A stretch of 64,000 bases of DNA from UBA6049 sp965662345 (lineage in GTDB: Bacteria; Bacteroidota; Bacteroidia; Flavobacteriales_G; Salibacteraceae), in assembly GCA_965662345.1 (NCBI GenBank), contig CBFIHE010000002.1, forward strand, positions 119,558 through 183,557, given 5' to 3'. The notes beneath the pieces were generated by a model, which saw nothing but the letters and a program-made list of their open reading frames with translations, ran no database searches and was not told where the DNA came from. The translations under genes were made by a program, and so were the position numbers. Shown here piece after piece: positions 9,199 to 17,448 of this stretch (positions are counted from its first letter, which is position 1; each line of letters opens with the position of its first letter).

Positions 9199-9768
9199 AT
9201 GTTGATTGATCAAAGCCTGATATCGCGATGCATAGAGCAAGACAGAAGGGCGCAACACGATTTGTATAAAAAGTGTTATAGCGTTCTTATGAGCATATGT
9301 ATCAGGTATGAGAAGAATAGAACAGATGCTGAAGCATTGCTCAACATGGGTTTTTTGAAGGTAGTGACAAAACTGGAAAAGTATAATACAGACATACCGT
9401 TTGAAGCATGGATTCGTAGAATCATGATTAATACGGTGATAGATGAATATAGAAAGCGAAAGAAAGAACAAGAAACAATAGAGTATACAGACTTTGATGA
9501 CCATCACTACAACCGCAGTATTGATTTCAATGCCGCGGAGAAGTTCTTTAATGCAGAAGAACTTCAAATAATGATCAACGAACTACCTACTGTAAGTAAA
9601 CGCGTATTTAACCTTCACGTGATTGATGGATTCAGTCACAAGGAAATTGGAGCCATGCTAGAAATTTCGGTTGGAACCTCGAAATGGCATGTGTCAAATG
9701 CGCGGAAGCTTTTGAAAGAAAGAATTGAGAAACGACTTAACGAAAATACGCAACGCGTAACGGCATGA
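9199..9768 (+). CDS. RNA polymerase ECF sigma factor
   Basis: 189 residues. Sigma region 2 spans about residues 15-95 ('DLYKKCYSVLMSICIRY', 'FEAWIRRIMINTVIDEYRKRKKE'); region 4 spans 125-180 with the helix-turn-helix 'GFSHKEIGAMLEISVGTSKWHVSNARKLLKERI'. Its stop overlaps the next start (ATGA), so it is coupled to the membrane protein at 9765. No separate anti-sigma factor gene lies nearby, and the downstream protein is the natural candidate regulator (inference). Confidence 0.9.
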   Translation: MLIDQSLISRCIEQDRRAQHDLYKKCYSVLMSICIRYEKNRTDAEALLNMGFLKVVTKLEKYNTDIPFEAWIRRIMINTVIDEYRKRKKEQETIEYTDFDDHHYNRSIDFNAAEKFFNAEELQIMINELPTVSKRVFNLHVIDGFSHKEIGAMLEISVGTSKWHVSNARKLLKERIEKRLNENTQRVTA

Positions 9769-11132
9769 GTTCAAAGAACTTGGATGATTTATTTCAAGAG
9801 AATCTGAACGGGAGAAACTTTAAACCTTCAGAATCTGGTTGGACCAACATGGAACAAATGTTGGATGACCAACACCTAGATGCTCTTTTCTCCGATAAAC
9901 TTGGTGCAAGGCAGTTTAAGCCAACTCGCTCAGGATGGAGAAAAGCTGCTGCAATGCTACCTAATTCGGGAGCAGGTATTTGGTTCGGTTCAGGCATGCG
10001 TATTGCTGCTGGATTAGCCTCTGCCATTGCAATAGCTGGATTAGGATACCTAAGCCTACCCGAAGACTCACATGAAATGGCTTACGAGCCCCGCTTGCAG
10101 TCAAAAACTGAGTTTGAGAGTAGTGAGATAGAGTATGAAAATACTGAAGAACGCTTTCAGATCTCTGAAAATCAAGATCACTCAGAATCTACCTCGGTAA
10201 AACCGAAAAGAGATACCGAGAACGGTTCAACTGCATACCTAGATAAAGAGCATTCACCTGAAGTAGAAAGCAATCAAACAGATGATACGGAAGATTCCAG
10301 CAACAGCTCTGTTTATCCCCAAACTAGGTCTACTTCTGCAGCTTCTAGTAATTTCTCAACCCCAATTCTGGCTAACGCAAATTCTAGGGTTGAGCAAGGT
10401 GTTCGTTTAGCAGCACTTGGAGCAGAATTGAGTCTAGAAAATACTTCTAAGCATGACCTAAATGCCACACAAAATGGATTTGTATATCTAGACTCCTACA
10501 AAAACCCCAAACCACTTATTAAACATAGGCTTGGCATTATAGGCGGCTTGAATCTGGCAAGAGGTTTTGAGAGTGGCACTAACGCAGGAAACCTCTCTGC
10601 AAATCTTTTTGGTGGAGTAACTTACAATTACTTTGTTCATCCAAAGTGGGTATTGCATGCAGACATACTTTACCAAGCAAGAACGGGTATTGAAACTGCT
10701 AAAGTTTTACAAGCAAAAACGTACAACTTTGGTAGCACCAGAGATGTACTTACTATGCACAACAAAAAGCTCCATTACTTAGAATTGCCTGTTCATTTAG
10801 GTTACAGAATCTCTAAGAATATGCAGGTTTTGGCAGGGGTGAACTTTGCTTATTTGGTTGGCTGCTCTAATGAAATGGTTCATGAGTACCAAGGACCTTT
10901 TGAAGCTTGGACTAAAACAACTACAGAGCAGTCTCTACCTGAGGGAATGAATCGTTTAGACGTTGGTATTTCTGCGGGTGTCGCATATGAGATTTCCTCT
11001 GCTATGGAGTTTGGTGCACGCATGAACTATGGCTTAACAGATGTAACAGACGATGAATACTTCAGCAGTATCGCTGTAGATAGAAATTTGCAGTTCCGAT
11101 TACACCTGGCGTACAGATTCCTACGATTCTAG
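9765..11132 (+). CDS. Putative anti-sigma / outer-membrane beta-barrel fusion
   Basis: 455 residues with an unusual layout. Residues 1-70 are hydrophilic and contain a duplicated motif, LDxLFxxxLxxRxFKPxxSGWxxxxxML, at 6-33 and 38-65. Residues about 72-95 form one transmembrane helix. Residues about 96-245 are a Ser/Thr/Glu-rich low-complexity linker. Residues about 246-455 look like a PorT/OMP_b-brl_2-type barrel with alternating strands ('RLGIIGGLNLARG', 'KLHYLELPVHLGYRIS', 'RLDVGISAGVAYEIS') and a terminal Phe. Similar anti-sigma-like N-termini fused to barrels occur beside ECF sigma genes in Bacteroidota. The sigma-inhibiting role is inferred from layout and coupling, not shown. Confidence 0.72.
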   Translation: MSSKNLDDLFQENLNGRNFKPSESGWTNMEQMLDDQHLDALFSDKLGARQFKPTRSGWRKAAAMLPNSGAGIWFGSGMRIAAGLASAIAIAGLGYLSLPEDSHEMAYEPRLQSKTEFESSEIEYENTEERFQISENQDHSESTSVKPKRDTENGSTAYLDKEHSPEVESNQTDDTEDSSNSSVYPQTRSTSAASSNFSTPILANANSRVEQGVRLAALGAELSLENTSKHDLNATQNGFVYLDSYKNPKPLIKHRLGIIGGLNLARGFESGTNAGNLSANLFGGVTYNYFVHPKWVLHADILYQARTGIETAKVLQAKTYNFGSTRDVLTMHNKKLHYLELPVHLGYRISKNMQVLAGVNFAYLVGCSNEMVHEYQGPFEAWTKTTTEQSLPEGMNRLDVGISAGVAYEISSAMEFGARMNYGLTDVTDDEYFSSIAVDRNLQFRLHLAYRFLRF

Positions 11133-11133
11133 A

Positions 11134-12276
11134 ATGATGAAAAAAGGTGGTTTACTCATATGTGTTTTTATAACCTTCTTTTTTGTAGGGTGCCAGGAGC
11201 TTGAAGAACCTATTCTTGAGGGAAATACGCCCAAATTCTATTTTACGGGATTACTAAATGGTTCTCCCATGAAGATGGAGGCTGGTAATGATTCTCTTTT
11301 CATGCACACCGCCTTTGAATTAGATAGTCAACGAGTGTATGAGTTTTCAGGCTGCCTAGGGAATCTATCTTGCCAACCGGGAGTGAAATGTCCTAGTAGT
11401 TTATCTGTTTTTTTGCGTGATGTAGAACAAAGTGAAGATAGAATCTCACACATTAACAAAACCCTTGTAGAAGGCGATATTCCATTCAAGGCTTCAAAGG
11501 ATTCAATTACCACGGGGTATAGCGTAGCATTCCAGAGCGAGTCTTATGCATCAACTGGGGCATTATCTTATTTCTGGGAGTTTGGTGATGGAACCACATC
11601 TACTCTTCAAAACCCAATTCATCTATACGATGTAGCCTCTGCACCAGGCGTAACAGCATGCCTTACGGTAACCAATACAATATCTGGCAATACGAGCACG
11701 CAATGCAACTATGTACCACTTCCAGAAAACTGTAAAGCAGATTATTCATACACCTTCTCCGGATTTAATTTATCTGCATTGAATGCCTCTGAATCAGGTA
11801 CATCTCCCTACACCTATTTATGGGATTTTGGCTCTGGGTTCTTACCTCTCAGCGGACAAAGTCTACCAGATTTCTCACAACTCGATTCCTTAACTGTATG
11901 CCTAAAGGTGATTGATGCAACCAATTGTGAGGCCGTTATGTGCCGCACAATGTTGGTTAACCCTGGAAATATAGATGCGGCTGCAAACTTTTCATGGAAT
12001 GTTACCCCTGAGCGTGGCATTGATTTGCTCGCATTAGGCCAGGTTGTTTTGGTGTACACTGATGAAACAGGTAGAGAATGGCGTAGCGATGCGTTCGAGC
12101 AAGCCTCATCTGCTTTCTTCACTGTAATACAGGTAGAGAACTACGAACCAAACTATTTGGGTGAAGAAACTAAAGCTTTCAAACTAGAAGCTAGCTGCAA
12201 GCTTTATGCAGATTCGCCAACAAACTACTACACCTTAGAAAATGCTTCTGGCTCATTGGCCATAGCGCATCCTTAA
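11134..12276 (+). CDS. PKD-domain lipoprotein
   Basis: 380 residues. Signal MMKKGGLLICVFITFFFVGC ends in lipobox FVGC. A PKD domain near residues 125-195 has the hallmark 'YFWEFGDGTTS..NPIHLYD'; a second, degenerate copy follows ('YLWDFGSG', 'LTVCLKVID'). Several paired cysteines suggest an extracytoplasmic location. It begins 1 base after the barrel protein stop and completes the sigma-barrel-lipoprotein operon. Function unknown; a surface-exposed binding partner of the barrel is possible. Its stop shares a TTAA with convergent recJ. Confidence 0.8.
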   Translation: MMKKGGLLICVFITFFFVGCQELEEPILEGNTPKFYFTGLLNGSPMKMEAGNDSLFMHTAFELDSQRVYEFSGCLGNLSCQPGVKCPSSLSVFLRDVEQSEDRISHINKTLVEGDIPFKASKDSITTGYSVAFQSESYASTGALSYFWEFGDGTTSTLQNPIHLYDVASAPGVTACLTVTNTISGNTSTQCNYVPLPENCKADYSYTFSGFNLSALNASESGTSPYTYLWDFGSGFLPLSGQSLPDFSQLDSLTVCLKVIDATNCEAVMCRTMLVNPGNIDAAANFSWNVTPERGIDLLALGQVVLVYTDETGREWRSDAFEQASSAFFTVIQVENYEPNYLGEETKAFKLEASCKLYADSPTNYYTLENASGSLAIAHP

Positions 12277-13991
12277 TGCTTGCGGATATCTTTTATACCC
12301 AATTGTAAGGTACGTTTTCCTCTCCAAATATTTTCCTCTATTGTATAAGCTACATCAACGGCTTCACCAGATTGAAGCAAGCTTAGTTTATCTGCCATAC
12401 TAAAAGCAATTCCTTGTACACTAACATCGCCTTGTTTGAGCTCTACTTTTAGATGAGATTTATCTGAGCCCACTGCCTTTGAGTTTCCCGTATCCCTAAC
12501 CATTGAGGTCATAAAAACAGGTTTCATATTAGCTGGACCAAACGGTGCTAATCGTTTCAGTGTATTCAAAAAAGAGAGTGTTAGCATAGAGAAATCCAAC
12601 TCCATATCAATTGAGAGCTTCGGGCTAAGTTGATCTTCGGTTATAGTTGATGAAACAACTTGTTCAAACCTAGCGCGGAACGACTCCACCTTTTCAGGTT
12701 TCAAGGTCATTCCAGCAGCATATTGATGGCCTCCAAATTGAATTAATTCATCCTCGCATGCACAAAGTGCTTGGTAGACATCAAAACCATGTACACTTCT
12801 AGCGCTACCAACCACTTTGTCATCGCTTTGCGTAAGCACAATCGTTGGTCTGTAATAGGTTTCAATTACGCGAGAAGCAACAATACCCACTACACCCTTA
12901 TGCCAAGTAGGAGAAAACAATACAGCACTTCTTGCTTGCTTCCACTGCTCACTTTGATCAATCATGGCAAGGGCCTCTTCCGTAATAGATCTGTCTAGCT
13001 CTTTTCTAGTATCATTATTAGCCTCAATTTCTGTAGCTAGCAATAAAGCTTCTGCATCATTTTGCGCAATTAGTAATTCTACAGCACCGCTTCCATGGTC
13101 TATTCTTCCTGCCGCATTAATTCTAGGTCCAACCTTAAAGAGCAAATCTGTAACCGTTAAAGACTTATCCGTTTGAGAGTCGCCCAAGAGCTGACTAATC
13201 CCCAAACGCGGATTCGCTTCAATTCGCTTAATCCCTTCATGAACAAGCACTCTATTCTCACCAACAAGCGGAACAATATCACAAGCTGCACTAATGGCCG
13301 CCAGATCTAAATTTTGTAAAAAGACTTCATCATCCAAACCAACTTTTTCAGCCAATGCTTGTGTAAGCTTGAAGCCAATACCGCAGCCACTCAGCTCCTT
13401 AAACGGATAATTACATCCTATTTTCTTTGGATTTAAAATGGCTAAAGCAGGAGGCAAAACTTCTCCAGGAGTGTGGTGATCGCATATGATAACATCTACT
13501 TCGTTCTCCATAGCATAAGCCACTTTTTCAACTGCCTTTATTCCGCAATCTAAGGCTATGAATAAGTCAAAACCTTCATCAATTGCATACTGTACACCTT
13601 GGTACGAAATGCCATATCCTTCACTATACCTATCAGGAATATAGTAGTCAAAGTTGGCGCCAATTTCTCTAAGAAAGCCAACCAATAAAGCAACTGCCGT
13701 GGTTCCGTCAACATCATAATCTCCAAAAATCAAAATAGCTTGGTTGCGCTCAATAGCCAGTGCTAACCTGCCAACCGCTTTGTGCATATCATCCATTAAG
13801 TATGGATTGTGCAATTGATCTAGAGAAGGGTTGAAGAGCGCTTTTACCTCATTAAATCCATGGTATCCGCGCATGGCGATGAGGGTTGCTAAATGATTGG
13901 ATATATTCAGCTCAGCTTTTAATTTTTCTACAATATTTGATGCAGGCTTTGCTTTCAGTTGCCACTGGGGTGAGAAGGTGGATTTGCTCAT
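12273..13991 (-). CDS. recJ: Single-stranded-DNA-specific 5'-3' exonuclease RecJ
   Basis: 572-residue DHH-family nuclease of recombination and mismatch repair. Motifs in order: 'ILIFGDYDVDGTTA' (metal-binding DYDVDG, near residue 90), 'VIICDHHTPGE' (DHH), 'GPRINAAGRIDHG', then the DHHA1 motif 'FGGHQYAAGMTL' near residue 425 and a C-terminal OB-like domain. Length fits the family. It starts only 9 bases from the divergent DUF819 gene, so its promoter must lie inside that gene's 5' end. Confidence 0.95.
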   Translation of the reverse strand: MSKSTFSPQWQLKAKPASNIVEKLKAELNISNHLATLIAMRGYHGFNEVKALFNPSLDQLHNPYLMDDMHKAVGRLALAIERNQAILIFGDYDVDGTTAVALLVGFLREIGANFDYYIPDRYSEGYGISYQGVQYAIDEGFDLFIALDCGIKAVEKVAYAMENEVDVIICDHHTPGEVLPPALAILNPKKIGCNYPFKELSGCGIGFKLTQALAEKVGLDDEVFLQNLDLAAISAACDIVPLVGENRVLVHEGIKRIEANPRLGISQLLGDSQTDKSLTVTDLLFKVGPRINAAGRIDHGSGAVELLIAQNDAEALLLATEIEANNDTRKELDRSITEEALAMIDQSEQWKQARSAVLFSPTWHKGVVGIVASRVIETYYRPTIVLTQSDDKVVGSARSVHGFDVYQALCACEDELIQFGGHQYAAGMTLKPEKVESFRARFEQVVSSTITEDQLSPKLSIDMELDFSMLTLSFLNTLKRLAPFGPANMKPVFMTSMVRDTGNSKAVGSDKSHLKVELKQGDVSVQGIAFSMADKLSLLQSGEAVDVAYTIEENIWRGKRTLQLGIKDIRKH

Positions 13992-14000
13992 ATTTGCCTT

Positions 14001-15089
14001 ATGCTTTTAGTTATTCAGCTTATTGTGTTTTTGGGCTTTCCTTTTGCGGCTGCTTACCTGAGAGGGAAGCGAATAAAACTAAGCCCGATAGTCGCAAGTT
14101 ATATCGTAGGAATTGCATTAGGAAATCTCTTCCCTGGTTTTTTGAATGCAGATGTTAGCATGACTTTAACTGAGGCAGCTGTATTGCTCTCTATTCCGCT
14201 TCTCCTTTTTGGCACCGATTTAAAAACTGCTGTTAGAGAAGGAAAAACAATGACACTTGCATTTGGAATTGCAGCAGTTTCAACCATTAGTGGTGTCATT
14301 ACGGCCTACTACTCTTTAGAGGGTATAGACATGAAATCCACTATTGCAGGTATGATTGCTGGAGTATACACAGGTGGTACAACAAACCTAAATGCCGTTG
14401 GTATAGCATTAGAAGCGCCTGGGGAGCTATTTGTTGTATTAAATGCTTTTGATACAGTGTACAGTGGGATTTATCTATTGATTATTCTTTCTGTACTCAA
14501 ACCTTTATTATCTACCTTTATGAATACTGTAGATCATCATGATCCCTTGTGGAGTTCAGCTGCCATTCATAAGCCTACTATGAAAGATATTGGACTTACT
14601 CATGCATTTGCAATTACCATTATCTTATTAGCTGTGGGTATTACCTATGTATTCAGACAAAAGCTTGATGCTACACTTATAATTGTTCTTCTTTCTGCAT
14701 TGGCATTAGCAGCTTCACAGTTTAAAGGAATTAAAGCATTGAATCAACCTCATATTCAAGCGGATTATTGGCTACAGGTTTTCGCTATTGCGATGGGTAG
14801 TATGGCTCGCCTAGATTCAATTGATGCTACTGATTTGATTATACCCAGTTTCTTGGGTACCGTATTCTTGGTTATGCTCTTGTTGCATTACTTCTTAAGC
14901 ACTCTTCTCAAGATAGATGCTGACACTGCTATTATTGCATCTACGGCTGCAGTATTCGGACCACCGTTTGTGGGCTTAGTAGCCGCAAAATTAAAAGCTG
15001 AAAAGTTGATTCTGCCTGGTATAGCAGTAGCTATTATTGGTAACGCCCTTGGCACATACTTGGGCTTATTGATTCACTGGATTGTATAA
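14001..15089 (+). CDS. DUF819 family integral membrane protein
   Basis: 362 residues with about ten transmembrane helices across the whole length and a short loop around residue 180. Segments such as 'SPIVASYIVGIALGNLFPG', 'GMIAGVYTGGTTNLNAVGIAL' and 'STAAVFGPPFVGLVAAKLKA' fit the DUF819 family (PF05684), thought to be carriers of unknown substrate. The 15 bases before the start read CATATTTG-CCTT-ATG, close to a -7 box placed 4 bases from the start codon. It stands alone and diverges from recJ. Confidence 0.82.
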   Translation: MLLVIQLIVFLGFPFAAAYLRGKRIKLSPIVASYIVGIALGNLFPGFLNADVSMTLTEAAVLLSIPLLLFGTDLKTAVREGKTMTLAFGIAAVSTISGVITAYYSLEGIDMKSTIAGMIAGVYTGGTTNLNAVGIALEAPGELFVVLNAFDTVYSGIYLLIILSVLKPLLSTFMNTVDHHDPLWSSAAIHKPTMKDIGLTHAFAITIILLAVGITYVFRQKLDATLIIVLLSALALAASQFKGIKALNQPHIQADYWLQVFAIAMGSMARLDSIDATDLIIPSFLGTVFLVMLLLHYFLSTLLKIDADTAIIASTAAVFGPPFVGLVAAKLKAEKLILPGIAVAIIGNALGTYLGLLIHWIV

Positions 15090-15100
15090 AAACGAGCACA

Positions 15101-15139
15101 AAAAAAGGGAGCCACTGCAAGAATTGCGTTGTGACTCCC
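15101..15139 (-). terminator. Intrinsic terminator of the DAHP synthase-chorismate mutase gene
   Basis: Read on the minus strand, GGGAGTCAC pairs with GTGGCTCCC (one T·G wobble) around an inner GCAA/TTGC stem, followed by seven T and then GTGCT. It lies about 155 bases beyond the stop at 15294. The plus-strand side has no T-tract. I see no gene in 15140-15293. Confidence 0.75.
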
Positions 15140-15293
15140 CCCACTAACCACCTACTAAGAACAAATGTATTCTGGGTTTTGTCAACTGCAAGAAGCAATC
15201 TCACTTTTCAGGAAGGAAAAACATAATAAAACGTTAACCTTCGCTTGAAGATAACCTTTAAGAAATCTAACCTGCACACAGAATAACTAAATG

Positions 15294-16382
15294 TTATTTT
15301 TTTATTCTGTTTTGAAAAAGATCTGTTTGAATGCGGATGCTCTCCTCGTGAATAAGCTTCATAAGTCTTTCTGCGAATTCTCTCTCTATGGCATTAGATT
15401 CTGCAAAAGGAATACGCGTATCTAGAATATCCATCCAGCGCTCTAGTTGAAATACGGTTACATTATTTTCTTTCTTGTATCTGCCTAGCTCGTTAGAAAC
15501 TTCCATCCGCTTAGCGATGATGCGAATAAGCTCTGCGTCTAGTTCATCAATTTCACTGCGGTACTTTTCTAGCACGGTATAGAACTCCTTAGAAGGGCTT
15601 TGATTCTCTCGCACAATTAAGTTGTCTAATAATTGGGTAAGACCAGTTGGAGTAATTTGTTGTTGAGGATCGCTCAGCGCTTCATCTGGATTGGGGTGAC
15701 TTTCAATCATGAGTCCGTCAAAATCCAGATCCATAGCCTTTTGAGCAACGAAGGCCAACTTATCTCTAGAGCCTGCGATATGACTAGGATCACAAATTAT
15801 TGGTAATTCAGGAAGTGTTGTTTTTAGCTCTATTGGAATCTCCCAATTGGGTGAATTTCTAAACTGCTTATTTACAGATGAGAACCCTCTGTGTATGGCC
15901 GCCATTTTGGTGATTCCAACTTGGTTGAGTCTTTCTAGGGCTCCTATCCATAGAGCTAAATCTGGATTAATGGGATTTTTCACCATTACAGGGACATCTA
16001 CCCCCCGAAGAGCGTCAGCTATTTCCTGCACGCTAAAAGGATTTACTGTAGTTCTGGCCCCAATCCAAAGTACACGTATGCCCCACTTCAATGCTAGCTC
16101 TACATGTTTTGCGTTTGCTACCTCTACCGATACAGGTAGACCTACTTCATCTTGAACACGTTTTAACCATGGAAAAGTCTCTGCACCTCTACCTTCAAAA
16201 CTATTTGGTCTTGTTCTAGGCTTCCAAACACCTGCTCTGTAAAGGTGTGTTTTTCCTGCCTTCTTTAATGCCAAAGCTGTAGTGAGCACTTGCTCTTCAG
16301 TTTCTGCACTGCATGGACCCGATATGATGAGTGGGTGTGCATTAGTACCTGCCCACCCCGAGTAATCTTCTATTTTAACCAT
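15294..16382 (-). CDS. Bifunctional DAHP synthase / chorismate mutase type II
   Basis: First step of the shikimate pathway (PEP plus erythrose 4-phosphate) fused to chorismate mutase, the branch to Phe/Tyr. About 362 residues from ATG 16382 (MVKIEDYSGW). The DAHP synthase part covers about 1-260 ('PLIISGPCSAETEEQ', 'LYRAGVWKPRTRPNSFEG', 'ICDPSHIAGSRD'); the mutase part covers about 275-360 ('YRSEIDELDAELIRIIAKRMEVSNELGRYKKEN'). The frame stays open to 16439, which would overlap the upstream reductase gene, but the shorter form matches family length better. Fusion in this order is typical of Bacteroidota. Confidence 0.92.
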   Translation of the reverse strand: MVKIEDYSGWAGTNAHPLIISGPCSAETEEQVLTTALALKKAGKTHLYRAGVWKPRTRPNSFEGRGAETFPWLKRVQDEVGLPVSVEVANAKHVELALKWGIRVLWIGARTTVNPFSVQEIADALRGVDVPVMVKNPINPDLALWIGALERLNQVGITKMAAIHRGFSSVNKQFRNSPNWEIPIELKTTLPELPIICDPSHIAGSRDKLAFVAQKAMDLDFDGLMIESHPNPDEALSDPQQQITPTGLTQLLDNLIVRENQSPSKEFYTVLEKYRSEIDELDAELIRIIAKRMEVSNELGRYKKENNVTVFQLERWMDILDTRIPFAESNAIEREFAERLMKLIHEESIRIQTDLFQNRIKK

Positions 16383-16416
16383 TGCATTCACAAGACTGAA
16401 ACGTTTTACCCGTGGC

Positions 16417-17448
16417 TCATGTTCTCCAATTAACAGCAATTTTACCCATGGATTCTCTTCCTTCTAATAAAGCATGAGCATCACTTATCTCATCCGAAGA
16501 GAATACACCGCCTACATGAGGCTTTAACACACCTGCTTCGCACAGGTTAACACACTCTTGCAAGCATAGGCCAATCGTTTCAGGTCGAACATCAGCAATA
16601 CGTAACATATTTACACCAATGGTGCTTTGCGATTTCATCAGTAAACCTAGAGGATGAAGGAATCCAAAATCCCAAGCCAACTTCAATTTATCCCAAAGTG
16701 TTCCCTTTTTACCAGACCAAGTACTTACGCCATAAAGAACATGTCTCCCCCCCCAACTGAGTATTTGCGTATCCTTCTTAAATACTTTACCACCTATGGG
16801 GTTAAAAATAGCATCTAGACGGTCTTTTCCTTTCAACCGCTGAATAACCTTTACGAAGTCATCTTCTTTATAGTTGATGGGAACATCACATCCCAAATTC
16901 TTTAGATACTCCAGCTTCTCTGGTTTGCTAGCAGTGCCATACACCTTACACTTACGCCATTTGGCAAGCTGCACTATTGCTGTTCCTACACCTCCCGCAG
17001 CTGCATGAACGAGAATTTCTTCTCCCGCATGAATATTTGCCATCAGTATAGCGCAGTAGTAAGCTGTACAGTATTGGGTAGCAAGAGCTGTTCCGGCTTC
17101 GTTTGAAATAGATTCTGGCAGTTTTACCACTGCAGTTTTAGCCGCAATGGCTTCTTGCGCATATCCTCCAAATCGAGTAAAAGCTACTACACGATCGCCT
17201 GGTTTCAAATCAGCAACACCAGCCCCGGTTTCAGCAACCGTTCCTACTACTTCGTATCCAGGAACGAAAGGAATATCAGGCGCATCGTTGTAAAGACCCG
17301 TTCTTGCCATTACATCGGCATAGTTCAATCCAAAAGTTTGTACGCTTATCTTAACCTCATCTTGCTTAATTGCTGGAAGCGAGAGCTCCCTTTGCTGAAA
17401 TGCATCTTGAGGATTACCGTGTTTTGTTATGAATATTGCTTTTGCCAT
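16417..17448 (-). CDS. Medium-chain (zinc-less) quinone oxidoreductase-like protein
   Basis: 343-residue NAD(P)H-binding dehydrogenase of the quinone reductase/VAT-1-like group. N-terminal GroES-like fold ('PFVPGYEVVGTVAETGAGV', 'GDRVVAFTRFGGYAQEAI') and a Rossmann domain with 'VHAAAGGVGTAIVQLAKWR'. The Cys/His ligands of the catalytic-zinc alcohol dehydrogenases are absent, so it probably reduces quinones or enones. Its start overlaps the SDR stop by one base, so the two oxidoreductases are co-transcribed. Substrate unknown. Confidence 0.85.
   Translation of the reverse strand: MAKAIFITKHGNPQDAFQQRELSLPAIKQDEVKISVQTFGLNYADVMARTGLYNDAPDIPFVPGYEVVGTVAETGAGVADLKPGDRVVAFTRFGGYAQEAIAAKTAVVKLPESISNEAGTALATQYCTAYYCAILMANIHAGEEILVHAAAGGVGTAIVQLAKWRKCKVYGTASKPEKLEYLKNLGCDVPINYKEDDFVKVIQRLKGKDRLDAIFNPIGGKVFKKDTQILSWGGRHVLYGVSTWSGKKGTLWDKLKLAWDFGFLHPLGLLMKSQSTIGVNMLRIADVRPETIGLCLQECVNLCEAGVLKPHVGGVFSSDEISDAHALLEGRESMGKIAVNWRT

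Noticed and set aside
9106..9567. 153-codon minus-strand frame opposite the ECF sigma gene
   Set aside because: The sigma gene on the plus strand has clear region 2 and 4 motifs; the opposite frame has no recognisable domain and starts inside it.
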